Positions 1-9,578 of a stretch of DNA of 42,190 nt are shown piece after piece (position 1 is the stretch's first letter; each line of letters opens with the position of its first letter). Both the position numbers and the translations under genes were made by a program. The notes below the pieces were generated by a model. That model was not told the origin of the DNA and searched no databases. It saw only the letters and a list, made by a program, of their open reading frames with translations. Source of the DNA: Gemmatimonadales bacterium (GTDB lineage Bacteria; Gemmatimonadota; Gemmatimonadetes; Gemmatimonadales; GWC2-71-9); NCBI GenBank assembly GCA_030699545.1, contig JAUYMC010000029.1:1-42190 (forward strand). Reading direction: 5' to 3'.

Positions 1-268
1 CGGCGGCCGCGGCCCGGCGCACCGCGGTGCGCGGCGCGTCGCCCGGCTTGCCGATGCCGACGAGCAGAATGCGCTGCGCCTTGCCCGCGCTATACACGAG
101 CAGCAAGTCGTCGCGCTTGCCTTGATAGTCGCCCGCGCTGAACGCGCGGCCGAGCATCGGGTCGAGGTCGGCCAGCGACCCTGGCAGTGCCGATCCCTGC
201 GGGACCGCCACGGCGAGCAGCGGCGTTTCGATTTGTGCGAACGCTTGTGACACGATGCGAGTTTTCAC
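1..268 (-). CDS. pepA: Leucyl aminopeptidase (M17), N-terminal part, cut by window edge
   Basis: About 89 residues are visible, starting [16 protein letters not shown] (GTG start) and running through '[22 protein letters not shown]'-like sequence. This is the pattern of the N-terminal macro-like domain of cytosolic M17 leucyl aminopeptidases, which release N-terminal residues from peptides; the metal-binding catalytic half lies outside the window. The GTG start (268-266) is nested in the TGA of icd (267-265) as GTGA, so the two genes are probably translationally coupled. Family assignment rests on the N-terminal domain only. Confidence 0.7.
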   Translation of the reverse strand, partial: MKTRIVSQAFAQIETPLLAVAVPQGSALPGSLADLDPMLGRAFSAGDYQGKRDDLLLVYSAGKAQRILLVGIGKPGDAPRTAVRRAAAA

Positions 269-1467
269 GCGAGATGCTCGATGATGGTGTCGGCGAACGC
301 GGAGGTAGACACCTCCGTGGCGCCCGGGAGCTGGCGCGCGAGATCATACGTCACCCGTTTCGTGAGCACGGCTGCTTCCAATCCCCGCACGATGGCGCGG
401 GCGACGTCGTCCCACCCCAGCTCCTCGAACATCATCACGCCGGACAGGATCACGCTGCTGGGGTTCACTTTGTCCTGCCCCGCGTACTTCGGCGCGGTGC
501 CGTGCGTCGCCTCATACACCGCGTAGCCGTCGCCGACATTGCCGCCGGGCGCGAGGCCCAGCCCGCCGACCTGCGCCGCCGCGGCGTCGGAGAGATAGTC
601 ACCGTTGAGGTTCGGCGCCGCGATCACGGAGTACTCCCGCGGACGCAGCACGAGCTGTTGGAACATCGCATCCGCGATGCGGTCCTTGATGAGGACTTTG
701 CCCTGCGGTACCCGCGCGCCGCCTGTGTCCGACTCGGGAATGGTCTGCGCCCCAAACCGCTCGGCCGCCACCGCGTACCCCCAGTCGCGAAACCCGCCCT
801 CGGTGAACTTCATGATGTTGCCCTTGTGCACGAGCGTCACCGAGGGGCGGCCACTCTTGATCGCGTACTGAATCGCTTTCACCACCAACCGCTGCGAGCC
901 GAACTTGGACATCGGCTTGATGCCGATGGCGCTTTCCGGGCGGATCTTGGCGCCGAAGCGGTCGCGCAGGAACTCGATCAGGGCGCGGGCCTCGGCGCTC
1001 TCGGCCTGGTACTCGATGCCGGCATAGACGTCTTCGATGTTCTCGCGGAAGATCACGACGTCGAGCCGGCCCGGATTGGTGACGGGCGCGGGCACGCCCT
1101 TGAAGTAGCGCACGGGGCGGATGCAGGCGTAGAGATCGAGCAGCTGGCGCAGCGCGACGTTGAGCGAGCGCATGCCGCCGCCCACCGGCGTCGTCAGGGG
1201 TCCTTTGATCGCCACGCGATAGCGCCGGATGACGTCCAGCGTCTCGTCGGGCAGCCAGCTCCCGGTGGCCTTGAAGGCCTTCTCCCCGGCGAGCACTTCG
1301 AGCCACTCCACTTTGCGGGCGCCGCCGGAGGTCTTGGCGATGGCGGCGTCGAACACACGCACCGCGCCCCGCCAGATGTCCGGGCCGGTGCCATCGCCTT
1401 CGATGAACGGAATGGTGGGCTGATCGGGGACGATCCAACGGCCGTCCTGGTACGCGATGCTGGGCAT
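265..1467 (-). CDS. icd: NADP-type isocitrate dehydrogenase
   Basis: The 400-residue protein matches bacterial homodimeric isocitrate dehydrogenase, which decarboxylates isocitrate to 2-oxoglutarate in the TCA cycle. Visible motifs are the N-terminal '[13 protein letters not shown]', the substrate loop '[13 protein letters not shown]' containing the serine that is phosphorylated in the E. coli enzyme, '[13 protein letters not shown]', '[13 protein letters not shown]', the metal-binding 'NGDYLSD' and the cofactor loop '[12 protein letters not shown]'. Length is normal. It lies about 110 bp downstream of the outer-membrane protein gene on the same strand and its stop overlaps the start of pepA. 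No strong Shine-Dalgarno is visible before the ATG. Confidence 0.95.
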   Translation of the reverse strand: MPSIAYQDGRWIVPDQPTIPFIEGDGTGPDIWRGAVRVFDAAIAKTSGGARKVEWLEVLAGEKAFKATGSWLPDETLDVIRRYRVAIKGPLTTPVGGGMRSLNVALRQLLDLYACIRPVRYFKGVPAPVTNPGRLDVVIFRENIEDVYAGIEYQAESAEARALIEFLRDRFGAKIRPESAIGIKPMSKFGSQRLVVKAIQYAIKSGRPSVTLVHKGNIMKFTEGGFRDWGYAVAAERFGAQTIPESDTGGARVPQGKVLIKDRIADAMFQQLVLRPREYSVIAAPNLNGDYLSDAAAAQVGGLGLAPGGNVGDGYAVYEATHGTAPKYAGQDKVNPSSVILSGVMMFEELGWDDVARAIVRGLEAAVLTKRVTYDLARQLPGATEVSTSAFADTIIEHLA

Positions 1468-1576
1468 GTCGGCGTGCAGTTTACCTTACCGCCGGAAAAA
1501 TGGAAGCGCGAGAAAACGCACGCCGCGACGTTCTCCTTCACGCCGCCGGAGGGCCGCAAGGCCTGAACGACGCGGT

Positions 1577-2179
1577 CTACCAGCCGAGGGCCAGACCCGC
1601 GCTGAGGACGAGGTCGTTCTGGAACCGGCGGCTGCCGTCAAAGTCGCCGCCGTAGAAATAGTCTTCGATCTCGAGCCGCAGACCGACCGAGTTCGAGAAC
1701 GGGATCCGGAAGCCGAGGCCCACGACGCCGCCCCAATCGGTCACGCTCTCGTCGTCATCCACGACGTCACGACCGCGCCGGATGATCGCCGGCCCGCCGC
1801 TCAAGAACACGCCGAACCGCGATTCTGCGGGGCTCAGGCCCACCATCAGCTTGAGCCCGCCGAGGAACACTTCCGTGCTGCGCGCTTCGTTGATGGTCGT
1901 GCCATCGCTGATGCGCACCCGGGCCGGAGTAAAGCCGCCCGTGAGCTCGAAGCCGATCGGGCTCCGGCCCCAACTGGTCAGGCGCGCGCCGAAAATGAAG
2001 CTGTTGTGGCGCTCGATGTCCCGCCCCACGGCGCTGAACTCATTGCGCGTGGGAACGTAGGCGCCGCCCCAGGGGGTGACGGAGAAGCCGCCCTGCGCGG
2101 CGGATGGCGATGCGCCGACCGTGCCTACCACGCCCACCAGCGCGATCGCGCCCACCCATGCTCTCGTGCCTCCGAACAT
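1577..2179 (-). CDS. Outer-membrane beta-barrel protein of unknown role
   Basis: The 200-residue protein starts MFGGTRAWVGAIALVG, a signal peptide ending near 'PSAAQG'. The mature part alternates hydrophobic and polar residues in short glycine-rich strands ('VTPWGGAYVPTRNEF', 'VGLGFRIPF', 'LRLEIEDYFYGGDF') and ends 'LVLSAGLALGW', with the C-terminal aromatic residue usual for outer-membrane barrels. An ATG 11 codons further upstream is possible, but GGAGG sits 7 nt before the ATG at 2179, so I chose this start. The family resembles OmpA-like or 'opacity' barrels. No specific substrate can be inferred. Confidence 0.75.
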   Translation of the reverse strand: MFGGTRAWVGAIALVGVVGTVGASPSAAQGGFSVTPWGGAYVPTRNEFSAVGRDIERHNSFIFGARLTSWGRSPIGFELTGGFTPARVRISDGTTINEARSTEVFLGGLKLMVGLSPAESRFGVFLSGGPAIIRRGRDVVDDDESVTDWGGVVGLGFRIPFSNSVGLRLEIEDYFYGGDFDGSRRFQNDLVLSAGLALGW

Positions 2180-2435
2180 AACCGGACCTCCAGATAGGGT
2201 TTGCCGCCGCACCCGATTGCTCCGGCGGACACAGCGGACGATGGTCGAGGCCCCACCCCTGTCTCAATCGCTCCGGCGGGCCGTTTTCGGGCTACCACTC
2301 CCGAGCTAAACGTCGACAGGGCTTGACGCCTAATCCCCGGCACAACGTCACCATCACCATCGGCGGGAGCCCCGCCGGAGCGTTCCGCGCAACCCTGACT
2401 CACGAGCCGGGTTAAGCCCAAAGTAGGATTGTGGG

Positions 2436-3299
2436 ATGCGCGCCCAGGCCCGATCCTTGGGTTTCCTCTTTCGCCCTGTGGTGGCCATGCCGACGCCCTC
2501 GACTCCTCCCCTGAGCACGCTGTTGTTGGATGCGCCGGTCGGCCGGCATTTCGCGCAGCTCCACAGCGACGCCCAGAACCTCACCGACTCGGTCGTGCTG
2601 TTCGTGGAGACGGGTCTGCACCGTGGCAATGGCGTCGTGGTCGTCGCGTCGCGCGACACCATGGACCGCTACCTCGATCGACTCACCGCGGGGGGGGCGG
2701 ACGTCGAGGCGGCGCGCCGCTCAGGTCAGCTGGTGCTGCGCAATGCGGAAGACAGCCTGGCGCGCATCATGGTCGGCGACATGCCGGATTGGTCCAACTT
2801 CCGGCGCCTCGTGGGGAGCATGCTCGAAGAGGTCCAGGCATTCGGGCGCACGACGACGCGCGCGTACGGCGAGATGGTCAACGTGTTGTGGCGGGGAGGC
2901 CAGCCGCTGGCCGCCATTCGACTCGAGGAATACTGGAACGAGCTCGCGCGGCTCTATCCGTTCTCCCTCTTCTGTGGCTACATGGTCGACAGCCACGAGC
3001 ATGAAACGTATCGTGCCCCCCTGGGCGAGATCGGGCGCACGCATACCGACGTGCTGGCGTCGCAGGACGACGAGCGCTTTCGCGAAGCCCTCGATCATGC
3101 GAGCCGGGACATTTACGGCCTCCCGTTGACCCAACTCGTCACGCAGTCGGGCGCCGAAACGGACGCCGGCGAGCGGCGCCTACCGGAAGCGCAACGGACG
3201 ATGTTGTGGATCATGCGACATCTGCCGGAAACGAGAGGTGAAGTGCTGCGGCGGGTGCGGCGCTACTACCAGAACGGAAGGGGCGCGTCGGCGCCCTGA
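2436..3299 (+). CDS. MEDS/DcmR-type sensory domain protein
   Basis: The 287-residue soluble protein contains the MEDS (methanogen/methylotroph DcmR sensory) pattern: an N-terminal 'HFAQLHSDAQNLTDSVVLFVETGLHRGNGVVVVAS' stretch in the first 75 residues, then 'GDMPDWSNFRRLVGSMLEE' and 'NVLWRGGQPLAAIRLEEYWNEL'. It is like a degenerate RecA/KaiC fold that binds ligand rather than hydrolysing ATP; no Walker A is visible. Unlike DcmR it has no DNA-binding domain, so it may signal to a partner. A second ATG at residue 18 is a possible start. It stands between the icd region and the tRNA/CBB operon; a link to C1 or carbon metabolism is only an inference. Confidence 0.7.
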   Translation: MRAQARSLGFLFRPVVAMPTPSTPPLSTLLLDAPVGRHFAQLHSDAQNLTDSVVLFVETGLHRGNGVVVVASRDTMDRYLDRLTAGGADVEAARRSGQLVLRNAEDSLARIMVGDMPDWSNFRRLVGSMLEEVQAFGRTTTRAYGEMVNVLWRGGQPLAAIRLEEYWNELARLYPFSLFCGYMVDSHEHETYRAPLGEIGRTHTDVLASQDDERFREALDHASRDIYGLPLTQLVTQSGAETDAGERRLPEAQRTMLWIMRHLPETRGEVLRRVRRYYQNGRGASAP

Positions 3300-3482
3300 C
3301 CTGTGCGGGGCACGGCCGCTGCCCGCCCGTGCACATCCGGCCGTCGAACGTCATCAGCGCCTTCCAAGTCTTCGTCGAACATCAGATCGCGTCCCGTGCC
3401 CTGCTCCGCCGGCGACGGGGCGAAGGAGAGGCCACGGCCTCGAGCCGGCCGGCGATCCAGGTCGTGGAGCGGAGGTCAGAGG

Positions 3483-3566
3483 TGCCCGAGGAGAGAATCG
3501 AACTCTCACGCCGTTGCCGGCACAGGATTTTGAGTCCTGCGCGTCTGCCAGTTCCGCCACTCGGGC
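3483..3566 (-). tRNA. tRNA-Leu (anticodon CAA)
   Basis: Read on the minus strand, the 84 nt fold into a class II tRNA: acceptor stem GCCCGAG/CTCGGGC with discriminator A, D-arm 'TGGCGGAACTGGCAGACGCG', anticodon stem CAGGA/TCCTG around loop CTCAAAA (anticodon CAA, reading UUG leucine codons), a long variable arm and T-arm 'GAGTTCGATTCTC'. The downstream bases are CCT, so the terminal CCA is not completely encoded. Confidence 0.95.
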
Positions 3567-3591
3567 ACGTGGGGCGAGGAATATAACCGAC

Positions 3592-3620
3592 TTGCGAGAA
3601 TGCTTCGCGAGCGGTATGCT
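3592..3620 (+). promoter_or_regulatory. Candidate sigma70-type promoter of the CBB operon
   Basis: TTGCGA (3592-3597) and TATGCT (3615-3620) are separated by exactly 17 nt, each matching 4 of 6 consensus positions. Transcription would start near 3627, about 36 nt before the cbbL start codon and just upstream of the 3632-3647 palindrome. Called by eye. Confidence 0.4.
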
Positions 3621-3631
3621 GGACCTAGACT

Positions 3632-5111
<1,480 letters not shown>

Positions 5112-5127
5112 GCGGAGACGCGAGACC

Positions 5128-5550
5128 ATGCGAATCACCCAGGGGACGTTCTCGTATCTGCCGGAGCTCTCCGACGAGCAGATCACGGCGCAGCTCCAGT
5201 ACTGCCTGGACAACGAGTGGGCGGTGTCGGTCGAGTACACCGACGACCCGCACCCCAGGAATGCGTACTGGGAGATGTTCGGCATGCCGCTGTTCGACTT
5301 GAAGGATCCCGCGGGCATCATGCAGGAGATCACCGCCTGCCGGAAGGCGTTTCCGCGCCACTATATCCGGGTCAACGGCTACGACCGGCGCTACCGGCGC
5401 CAGACGATGGCGCTGAGCTTCCTCGTCAACCGGCCGCCCGAGGAGCCCGGCTTCCGGCTCGAGCGGCAGGAAAGCACCGACCGCGTGGTTCGCTACACGC
5501 TGCATGCGTATGCGACCGACCGTCCGGCCGGAGAGCGGTACGGAGCCTAA
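5128..5550 (+). CDS. cbbS: RuBisCO small subunit, red type
   Basis: The 140-residue small subunit starts [19 protein letters not shown], the usual opening of form IC/ID small subunits, followed by '[24 protein letters not shown]' and '[16 protein letters not shown]'. It assembles with CbbL as L8S8. The extended C-terminus after 'LSFLVNRP' is typical of the red type, where it forms the beta-hairpin lining the central channel. It begins 16 nt after cbbL and its end may overlap the start of cbbX. Confidence 0.95.
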   Translation: MRITQGTFSYLPELSDEQITAQLQYCLDNEWAVSVEYTDDPHPRNAYWEMFGMPLFDLKDPAGIMQEITACRKAFPRHYIRVNGYDRRYRRQTMALSFLVNRPPEEPGFRLERQESTDRVVRYTLHAYATDRPAGERYGA

Positions 5551-6445
5551 GGCAGTCGCCGAGCGCGTGGATCTCGACGCCGAGTTCCGGGCGTCGAACA
5601 TCCAACCGCTGCTCGACGAGCTCGACCGGGAGCTGATCGGTCTCACGCCGATCAAGACCCGGATCCGGGAAATCGCCGCCCTGCTGCTCGTGGCCCGGCT
5701 GCGCGAGCAGCGCGGCCTGACGAGCGACCGCCCCACCCTGCACATGAGCTTCACCGGCAAGCCCGGAACGGGCAAGACGACCGTGGCGCTGCGCATGGCG
5801 TCGATCCTCCACCAGCTCGGCTACGTTCGGAAAGGCCACCTCGTCGTGGCCACGCGCGACGATCTCGTCGGCCAGTACGTGGGTCACACCGCGCCGAAGA
5901 CCAAGGAAGTCCTGAAGCGGGCGATGGGCGGCGTGCTGTTCATCGACGAGGCCTACTACTTGCACCGGCCGGAGAACGAGCGCGACTACGGGCAGGAGGC
6001 GATCGAGATGCTGCTCCAGGTCATGGAGAACCAGCGGGAGGATCTCGTCGTCATCCTGGCCGGCTATCGGGACCGGATGGAGACGTTCTTTCAGTCCAAC
6101 CCGGGTTTTCATTCGCGGGTGGCGCATCATCTCGATTTTCCGGACTACGCGCTCGACGAGCTGATGGCGATCGCCGAGCTGATGCTTGGCCGCCAGCAGT
6201 ACGGGCTGGACGATGCGTCACGCGCGGCGTTCCGGGAGTATTTGGCGCGGCGCATGGAGCAGCCCCACTTCGCGAACGCCCGCAGCGTCCGCAACGCACT
6301 CGACCGCGCGAAGCTGCGCCAGGCGAACCGCCTGCTGCGGCTTGGCGGGCAGGTGACGGACGAGGAGCTCACCCGGCTCGACGCCGCCGACATCCGGCAG
6401 AGTCGAGTCTTCGGCGACGAGACGACCGACCAGGAGCGACCATGA
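5504..6445 (+). CDS. cbbX: Red-type RuBisCO activase (AAA+)
   Basis: CbbX is an AAA+ ATPase that removes inhibitory sugar phosphates from red-type RuBisCO by pulling on the CbbL C-terminus. Walker A 'GKPGTGKTT' is at about 85-93, Walker B 'VLFIDEA' at 144-150, and '[16 protein letters not shown]' supplies the arginine-finger region; the N-terminal helix '[26 protein letters not shown]' is family-typical. From the ATG at 5504 it overlaps cbbS by 47 nt. A GTG at 5567 ('[11 protein letters not shown]') gives a start closer to the family norm; neither has a clear Shine-Dalgarno, so the N-terminus is uncertain. Its TGA overlaps the prk ATG. Confidence 0.93.
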   Translation: MRMRPTVRPESGTEPKAVAERVDLDAEFRASNIQPLLDELDRELIGLTPIKTRIREIAALLLVARLREQRGLTSDRPTLHMSFTGKPGTGKTTVALRMASILHQLGYVRKGHLVVATRDDLVGQYVGHTAPKTKEVLKRAMGGVLFIDEAYYLHRPENERDYGQEAIEMLLQVMENQREDLVVILAGYRDRMETFFQSNPGFHSRVAHHLDFPDYALDELMAIAELMLGRQQYGLDDASRAAFREYLARRMEQPHFANARSVRNALDRAKLRQANRLLRLGGQVTDEELTRLDAADIRQSRVFGDETTDQERP

Positions 6446-7383
6446 GGGAAGGATTCGGCGCGGGCCGTCCGATCATGCTGTGCCTCGTCGGCGATTCTGG
6501 CGCCGGGAAGTCCACGCTGTCGAACGGCGTCGTCGCTATCCTCGGCCCCGACCGCGTCACCGACATCTGCCTGGACGACTACCACTCGCTCGATCGCGTG
6601 GGACGCCAGGCGAAGCAGATCACCGCGCTGCATCCCGACTGCAATCACCTCGACCTCATCGCGCAGCACATGCGGCTGCTGCGCCACGGCGAGACGATCT
6701 TCAAGCCGGTGTACGACCATTCGGACGGCACCTTTGGCCCGCCGGAATTCGTCACCCCGACCTCCATCATGCTGGTGCACGGGTTGCACGGCTTGTACAC
6801 GCCGGAGCTGCGGCGCCAGTGGGACGTCTCGATCTTCCTCGATCCCGATCCCACGCTGCGCGTGGACTGGAAGATCAAACGCGATACGTCCAGGCGCGGC
6901 TACACGCGGGACGAGGTGCTCCAGCAGCTGGAGCATCGGCGGCACGACTCCGAGGCCCATGTGATGCCGCAGCGGGAAACGGCGGACATCGTCATCTCCT
7001 TCGCGCCGGGCGAGGACTACGCCTCCAAGCCCGACAATGCGCGGCTGAACGTCCGCATCCAGCTGCGCCACCCGATTCCGCTCCCGGACCTCGAGGGGGT
7101 GCGACTCGAGCGCGGCGCCGACGGGACCGACCGGCTGGAGATCAGCGGCGCGATCAGCGATACGGCGACCCGGGCGATCGAGAATCGCCTGTGGAGTCTG
7201 ATGCCGACCGCGCAGAACCTGCGCGCCGATCGACTGGGAATTTTCGTGGATGGGACCGAGGACCGCCGGTCGAACCCGCTGGCGGTCACGCAGCTGGTGT
7301 TGACGTACTACCTGGTGAAGGTGACGGCGCTGGTCCTCAAGGAGGAGCAGCGCCGCCACGACGCGGCCGCCGTCTCTAGATAG
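6442..7383 (+). CDS. prk: Phosphoribulokinase
   Basis: The 313-residue enzyme phosphorylates ribulose 5-phosphate to the RuBisCO substrate ribulose 1,5-bisphosphate. The P-loop 'GDSGAGKST' is at 17-25, followed by '[11 protein letters not shown]', '[12 protein letters not shown]' (substrate region), '[10 protein letters not shown]' and '[14 protein letters not shown]' (Walker B-like). The layout resembles plant/cyanobacterial-type kinases more than the shorter proteobacterial CbbP. The ATG overlaps the cbbX stop as ATGA. The 3' end overlaps the convergent LTxxQ gene by 8 nt, leaving no room for an intergenic terminator. Confidence 0.93.
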   Translation: MREGFGAGRPIMLCLVGDSGAGKSTLSNGVVAILGPDRVTDICLDDYHSLDRVGRQAKQITALHPDCNHLDLIAQHMRLLRHGETIFKPVYDHSDGTFGPPEFVTPTSIMLVHGLHGLYTPELRRQWDVSIFLDPDPTLRVDWKIKRDTSRRGYTRDEVLQQLEHRRHDSEAHVMPQRETADIVISFAPGEDYASKPDNARLNVRIQLRHPIPLPDLEGVRLERGADGTDRLEISGAISDTATRAIENRLWSLMPTAQNLRADRLGIFVDGTEDRRSNPLAVTQLVLTYYLVKVTALVLKEEQRRHDAAAVSR

Positions 7384-7915
7384 GCCGCCGTCCCGGACCG
7401 CGCGGCCGGCGGCGTTCACCGGGCGCGCCCGGCCCCATGCGACCGCGGCGCTGCTCCCGCATCTCGTTCACCCGGCGATGCAGGCGTTCGCGCATCAGCC
7501 CCAGCCGCGCGCGCTGGACCGGCGTGAGATACCCGGCCAGCTCGCGGTCTTCGTCCTGATCGATCTTGAGCAGTTCGGCGCGGCCCCCGTGGATCGCGTC
7601 CATCAGCTTGCGCACGCTGTCGGCGTTGGCCGCCACGCCGGGCTGCATCTGCCCCTCGAGCGCCCGCCGGCGCTCCATCTGCTGGCGGCCCAGCTCGCGC
7701 CGCCGAATGCCGAACCGCTCCTGGCTGGCCTGGAGCTTCGTTGCCTGGTCGGGCGTGAGCTGGAGTTGCTCCTGCACCCGCTGGCGGAACCGCTGCTCGA
7801 TCTGACCGCGCAGCCGCCCCGCCTCGGTGGTATCGCGTTGCCGCGGTTCCTGCGCCGCCAAAACGGACAGCGGCGCGATGACGGCGAAGACGACGGACAT
7901 GGACAGTCGCTTCAT
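7376..7915 (-). CDS. LTxxQ-motif (Spy/CpxP-like) periplasmic protein
   Basis: The 179-residue protein has a signal peptide (MKRLSMSVVFAVIAPLSVLA, cleavage near AQ). It then has charged helical sequence with two LTxxQ motifs, 'LQLTPDQATKLQ' and 'GYLTPVQRARLG', as in Spy/CpxP/CnrX-like envelope stress or metal-sensing proteins. The C-terminus is a basic tail rich in Arg, Gly and Pro. GGAGG precedes the ATG closely, and the start abuts the TAA of the upstream gene. Operon position behind an ECF sigma factor and anti-sigma candidate suggests it is the periplasmic sensing or effector part of that stress module. Confidence 0.75.
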   Translation of the reverse strand: MKRLSMSVVFAVIAPLSVLAAQEPRQRDTTEAGRLRGQIEQRFRQRVQEQLQLTPDQATKLQASQERFGIRRRELGRQQMERRRALEGQMQPGVAANADSVRKLMDAIHGGRAELLKIDQDEDRELAGYLTPVQRARLGLMRERLHRRVNEMREQRRGRMGPGAPGERRRPRGPGRRPI

Positions 7916-8344
7916 TTATCCCTCCAGGGTGCGCAGGACAGCACGGAGCTGCAGCGCGTCGAGTTCGGTGAGATCACTTCCGCCTTCGGGCGGCCCCAAC
8001 CCGCCGACACCGCCGGGGCCTGATGTATCGTCCAGCGCGGCGAGGAGCTCCCGCAGCTCCTCGGCCGACAAATCACTCAAATCATCCGCGACGAAGTACG
8101 CGCTTTCGACGCCGGCGCGCCCATTCTGCCGCACGACTTCCCGGACGGCCAAGCCGCCCCCGAGCAGTGCGACGACCGCGGCGGCAATACGGAGCCAGCC
8201 GAAGCGCGTGGGCGGAGCCTCGCGCAGTCTCCGCGTGACCGCTTCCGCGACCCGATCGACGTTGACCCGATCGGCCGCAGCCGCGCCCAGCCGGCGCGCC
8301 GCGTCCCACAGCTCCCGATCGTCCAATGGTTCGTCGTGCTTCAT
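7916..8344 (-). CDS. Candidate anti-sigma factor, single-pass membrane protein
   Basis: The 142-residue protein starts MKHDEPLDDRELWDAARRLG. It has a soluble N-terminal helical part (1-50), one membrane segment 'LRIAAAVVALLGGGLAV' (about 51-67), and an external acidic tail with 'FVADDLSDLSAEELRELLAALDD'. The ATG overlaps the TGA of the sigma-factor gene (ATGA), the classic coupling of sigma factor and cognate anti-sigma. No zinc-binding HxxxCxxC motif is seen, so it is not a ZAS-type anti-sigma factor. A longer in-frame reading exists upstream but lies within the sigma gene. Confidence 0.65.
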   Translation of the reverse strand: MKHDEPLDDRELWDAARRLGAAAADRVNVDRVAEAVTRRLREAPPTRFGWLRIAAAVVALLGGGLAVREVVRQNGRAGVESAYFVADDLSDLSAEELRELLAALDDTSGPGGVGGLGPPEGGSDLTELDALQLRAVLRTLEG

Positions 8345-8904
8345 TCGACCAGCTCCTTGAGACGTTTCACCGCGTGGTGGTAATGGACCCGTGCGGCACC
8401 GGGACTCGTATTGAGCGCAGCGGCGATCTCCGCATACTCGAGCCCCTGCTGTGCGCGCAGCAGAAAGACTTCGCGCTGCAATCGCGACAGCTTGCGGAGC
8501 CCGCTCGCGAGCCGGGTCACCGCCTCCCCCGCCTCGGCCAGCTCGTGGGGCGTCCCGCCCCGGTCCAGGATCCGATCGTCCAGGGGGACCACGTGCTGGC
8601 GCGCGGCCCGACGGCCCTGGTCCCGCGCGACGTTGGCGCCGATCGCCAGCAGCCAGGTCCGAAACCGGCACTGGCCGCGAAACCCGCCGAGCGCGCGGAA
8701 CGCGCGAATGAACGTCTCCTGCACAACGTCCTCGAGCTCGGCCTCGGGCACACCCGCGCCCGCCACGAACTGCGCGAGCGCCCGGGCGTGCCGCCGCACC
8801 AACTCGGCGGCCGCCTGCTCGTCGCCTCCCTGCCACGCGGCTATCAGGGCCGCATCGGGAGATGGCTCTGCGCCCGCCGGTTGCGGTAGCGTCATGGACT
8901 CCAT
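8341..8904 (-). CDS. ECF RNA polymerase sigma factor
   Basis: The 187-residue protein has sigma-70 region 2 at about 33-100 ('ELEDVVQETFIRAFRALGGFRGQCRFRTWLLAIGANVARD', the core-binding and -10 recognition helices). Region 4 is at about 135-185 ('LSRLQREVFLLRAQQGLEYAEIAAALNTSPGAARVHYHHAVKRL', with the -35 recognising helix-turn-helix). Region 3 is absent, as in all ECF (group 4) factors. It is the first gene of a three-gene operon. The 92 bp between it and the divergent tetR gene must hold both promoters. ATG 8895 is an alternative start. Confidence 0.92.
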   Translation of the reverse strand: MESMTLPQPAGAEPSPDAALIAAWQGGDEQAAAELVRRHARALAQFVAGAGVPEAELEDVVQETFIRAFRALGGFRGQCRFRTWLLAIGANVARDQGRRAARQHVVPLDDRILDRGGTPHELAEAGEAVTRLASGLRKLSRLQREVFLLRAQQGLEYAEIAAALNTSPGAARVHYHHAVKRLKELVE

Positions 8905-8943
8905 GCGTTGGACGTCTGCCCCCCTCGGTTATTAAGTAGCACC

Positions 8944-8972
8944 TTGTCTCCCGCGGGACCCAGGGGTAGGTT
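8944..8972 (+). promoter_or_regulatory. Candidate promoter of the aromatic-degradation operon
   Basis: TTGTCT (8944-8949) and TAGGTT (8967-8972) are 17 nt apart. The -35 is a fair match and the -10 is weak. Transcription would start near 8979, inside the 8976-8995 operator, which is what a TetR repressor site would need. Called by eye. Confidence 0.3.
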
Positions 8973-8975
8973 GCG

Positions 8976-8995
8976 GTTCGAACGCTCGTTCGAAC
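8976..8995. promoter_or_regulatory. 20-bp inverted repeat, probable TetR-family (PaaR-like) operator
   Basis: GTTCGAACGCTCGTTCGAAC has two perfect 9-bp arms around a 2-nt centre and ends one base before the tetR start codon. Its core CGAACGCTCGTTCG fits the pseudopalindrome CNAACGNNCGTTNG that I recall for PaaR of Thermus thermophilus, a TetR repressor of phenylacetate catabolism. Its position at the predicted transcription start argues for autorepression of the whole operon. Confidence 0.7.
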
Positions 8996-8996
8996 T

Positions 8997-9572
8997 ATGC
9001 GCCCCTACGACGAACGCCTCGATCATCTCCTCGCCCAAGCTGCCCGGGTCTTCGCCGAGCAGGGATATCATTCGACCACGATGCGGGGGTTGGCCGCGGC
9101 AAGCGGGATGTCGCTCGCCGGGATGTACTACTACGTCCGGGGGAAGGAAGATCTCCTCACGCTCATTCAGGAGCGCTGCTTCACGCAGGTGCTCGCGGGC
9201 GCCGAGCGGGCGGTCGCCACGGCCACCGACCCCGTCGAGCGCCTCCACGCCTTCATCCGGCATCACGTGACGTTTTTCGCCCAGCACATGGCCGAGATGA
9301 AGGTGCTCTCGCACGAGCCGGCCCGCGGGGTCAGCGCCCTGAAGCGGCGCTATGTGAATCGGCTCGAGCAGCTGCTGCGCGATGTCGCGCCCGACGAGGC
9401 GACGGTGGACCGCCACGCGGCGGGGTACATCCTGTTTGGCATGATGAACTGGATTTACACCTGGTACGACCCGGCGGGCGCGATCGAACCGCGCCGCCTG
9501 GCCGATCTCATGGCGCGCATTTTCCTCGGGGGGTTCCTCGAGGCGCGCCCTACGGCTCACGCAAGGGGATGA
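8997..9572 (+). CDS. TetR/AcrR-family transcriptional repressor
   Basis: The 191-residue protein has an N-terminal helix-turn-helix at about 8-52 ('AARVFAEQGYHSTTMRGLAAASGMSLAGMYYYVRGKEDLL') with the family-typical 'YYY' after the recognition helix, then an all-helical ligand-binding domain. It heads an operon for acyl-CoA metabolism, and a palindromic operator lies directly upstream, so it most likely represses the operon and is released by an (aryl-)acyl-CoA intermediate. That ligand is inferred from context and from PaaR/FadR-type relatives. The gene starts with no room for a Shine-Dalgarno outside the operator. Confidence 0.88.
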   Translation: MRPYDERLDHLLAQAARVFAEQGYHSTTMRGLAAASGMSLAGMYYYVRGKEDLLTLIQERCFTQVLAGAERAVATATDPVERLHAFIRHHVTFFAQHMAEMKVLSHEPARGVSALKRRYVNRLEQLLRDVAPDEATVDRHAAGYILFGMMNWIYTWYDPAGAIEPRRLADLMARIFLGGFLEARPTAHARG

Positions 9573-9578
9573 CGCACC

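Noticed and set aside
187-1566. 459-codon plus-strand frame opposite icd
   Set aside because: Shadow of icd, which has full-length homology on the minus strand.
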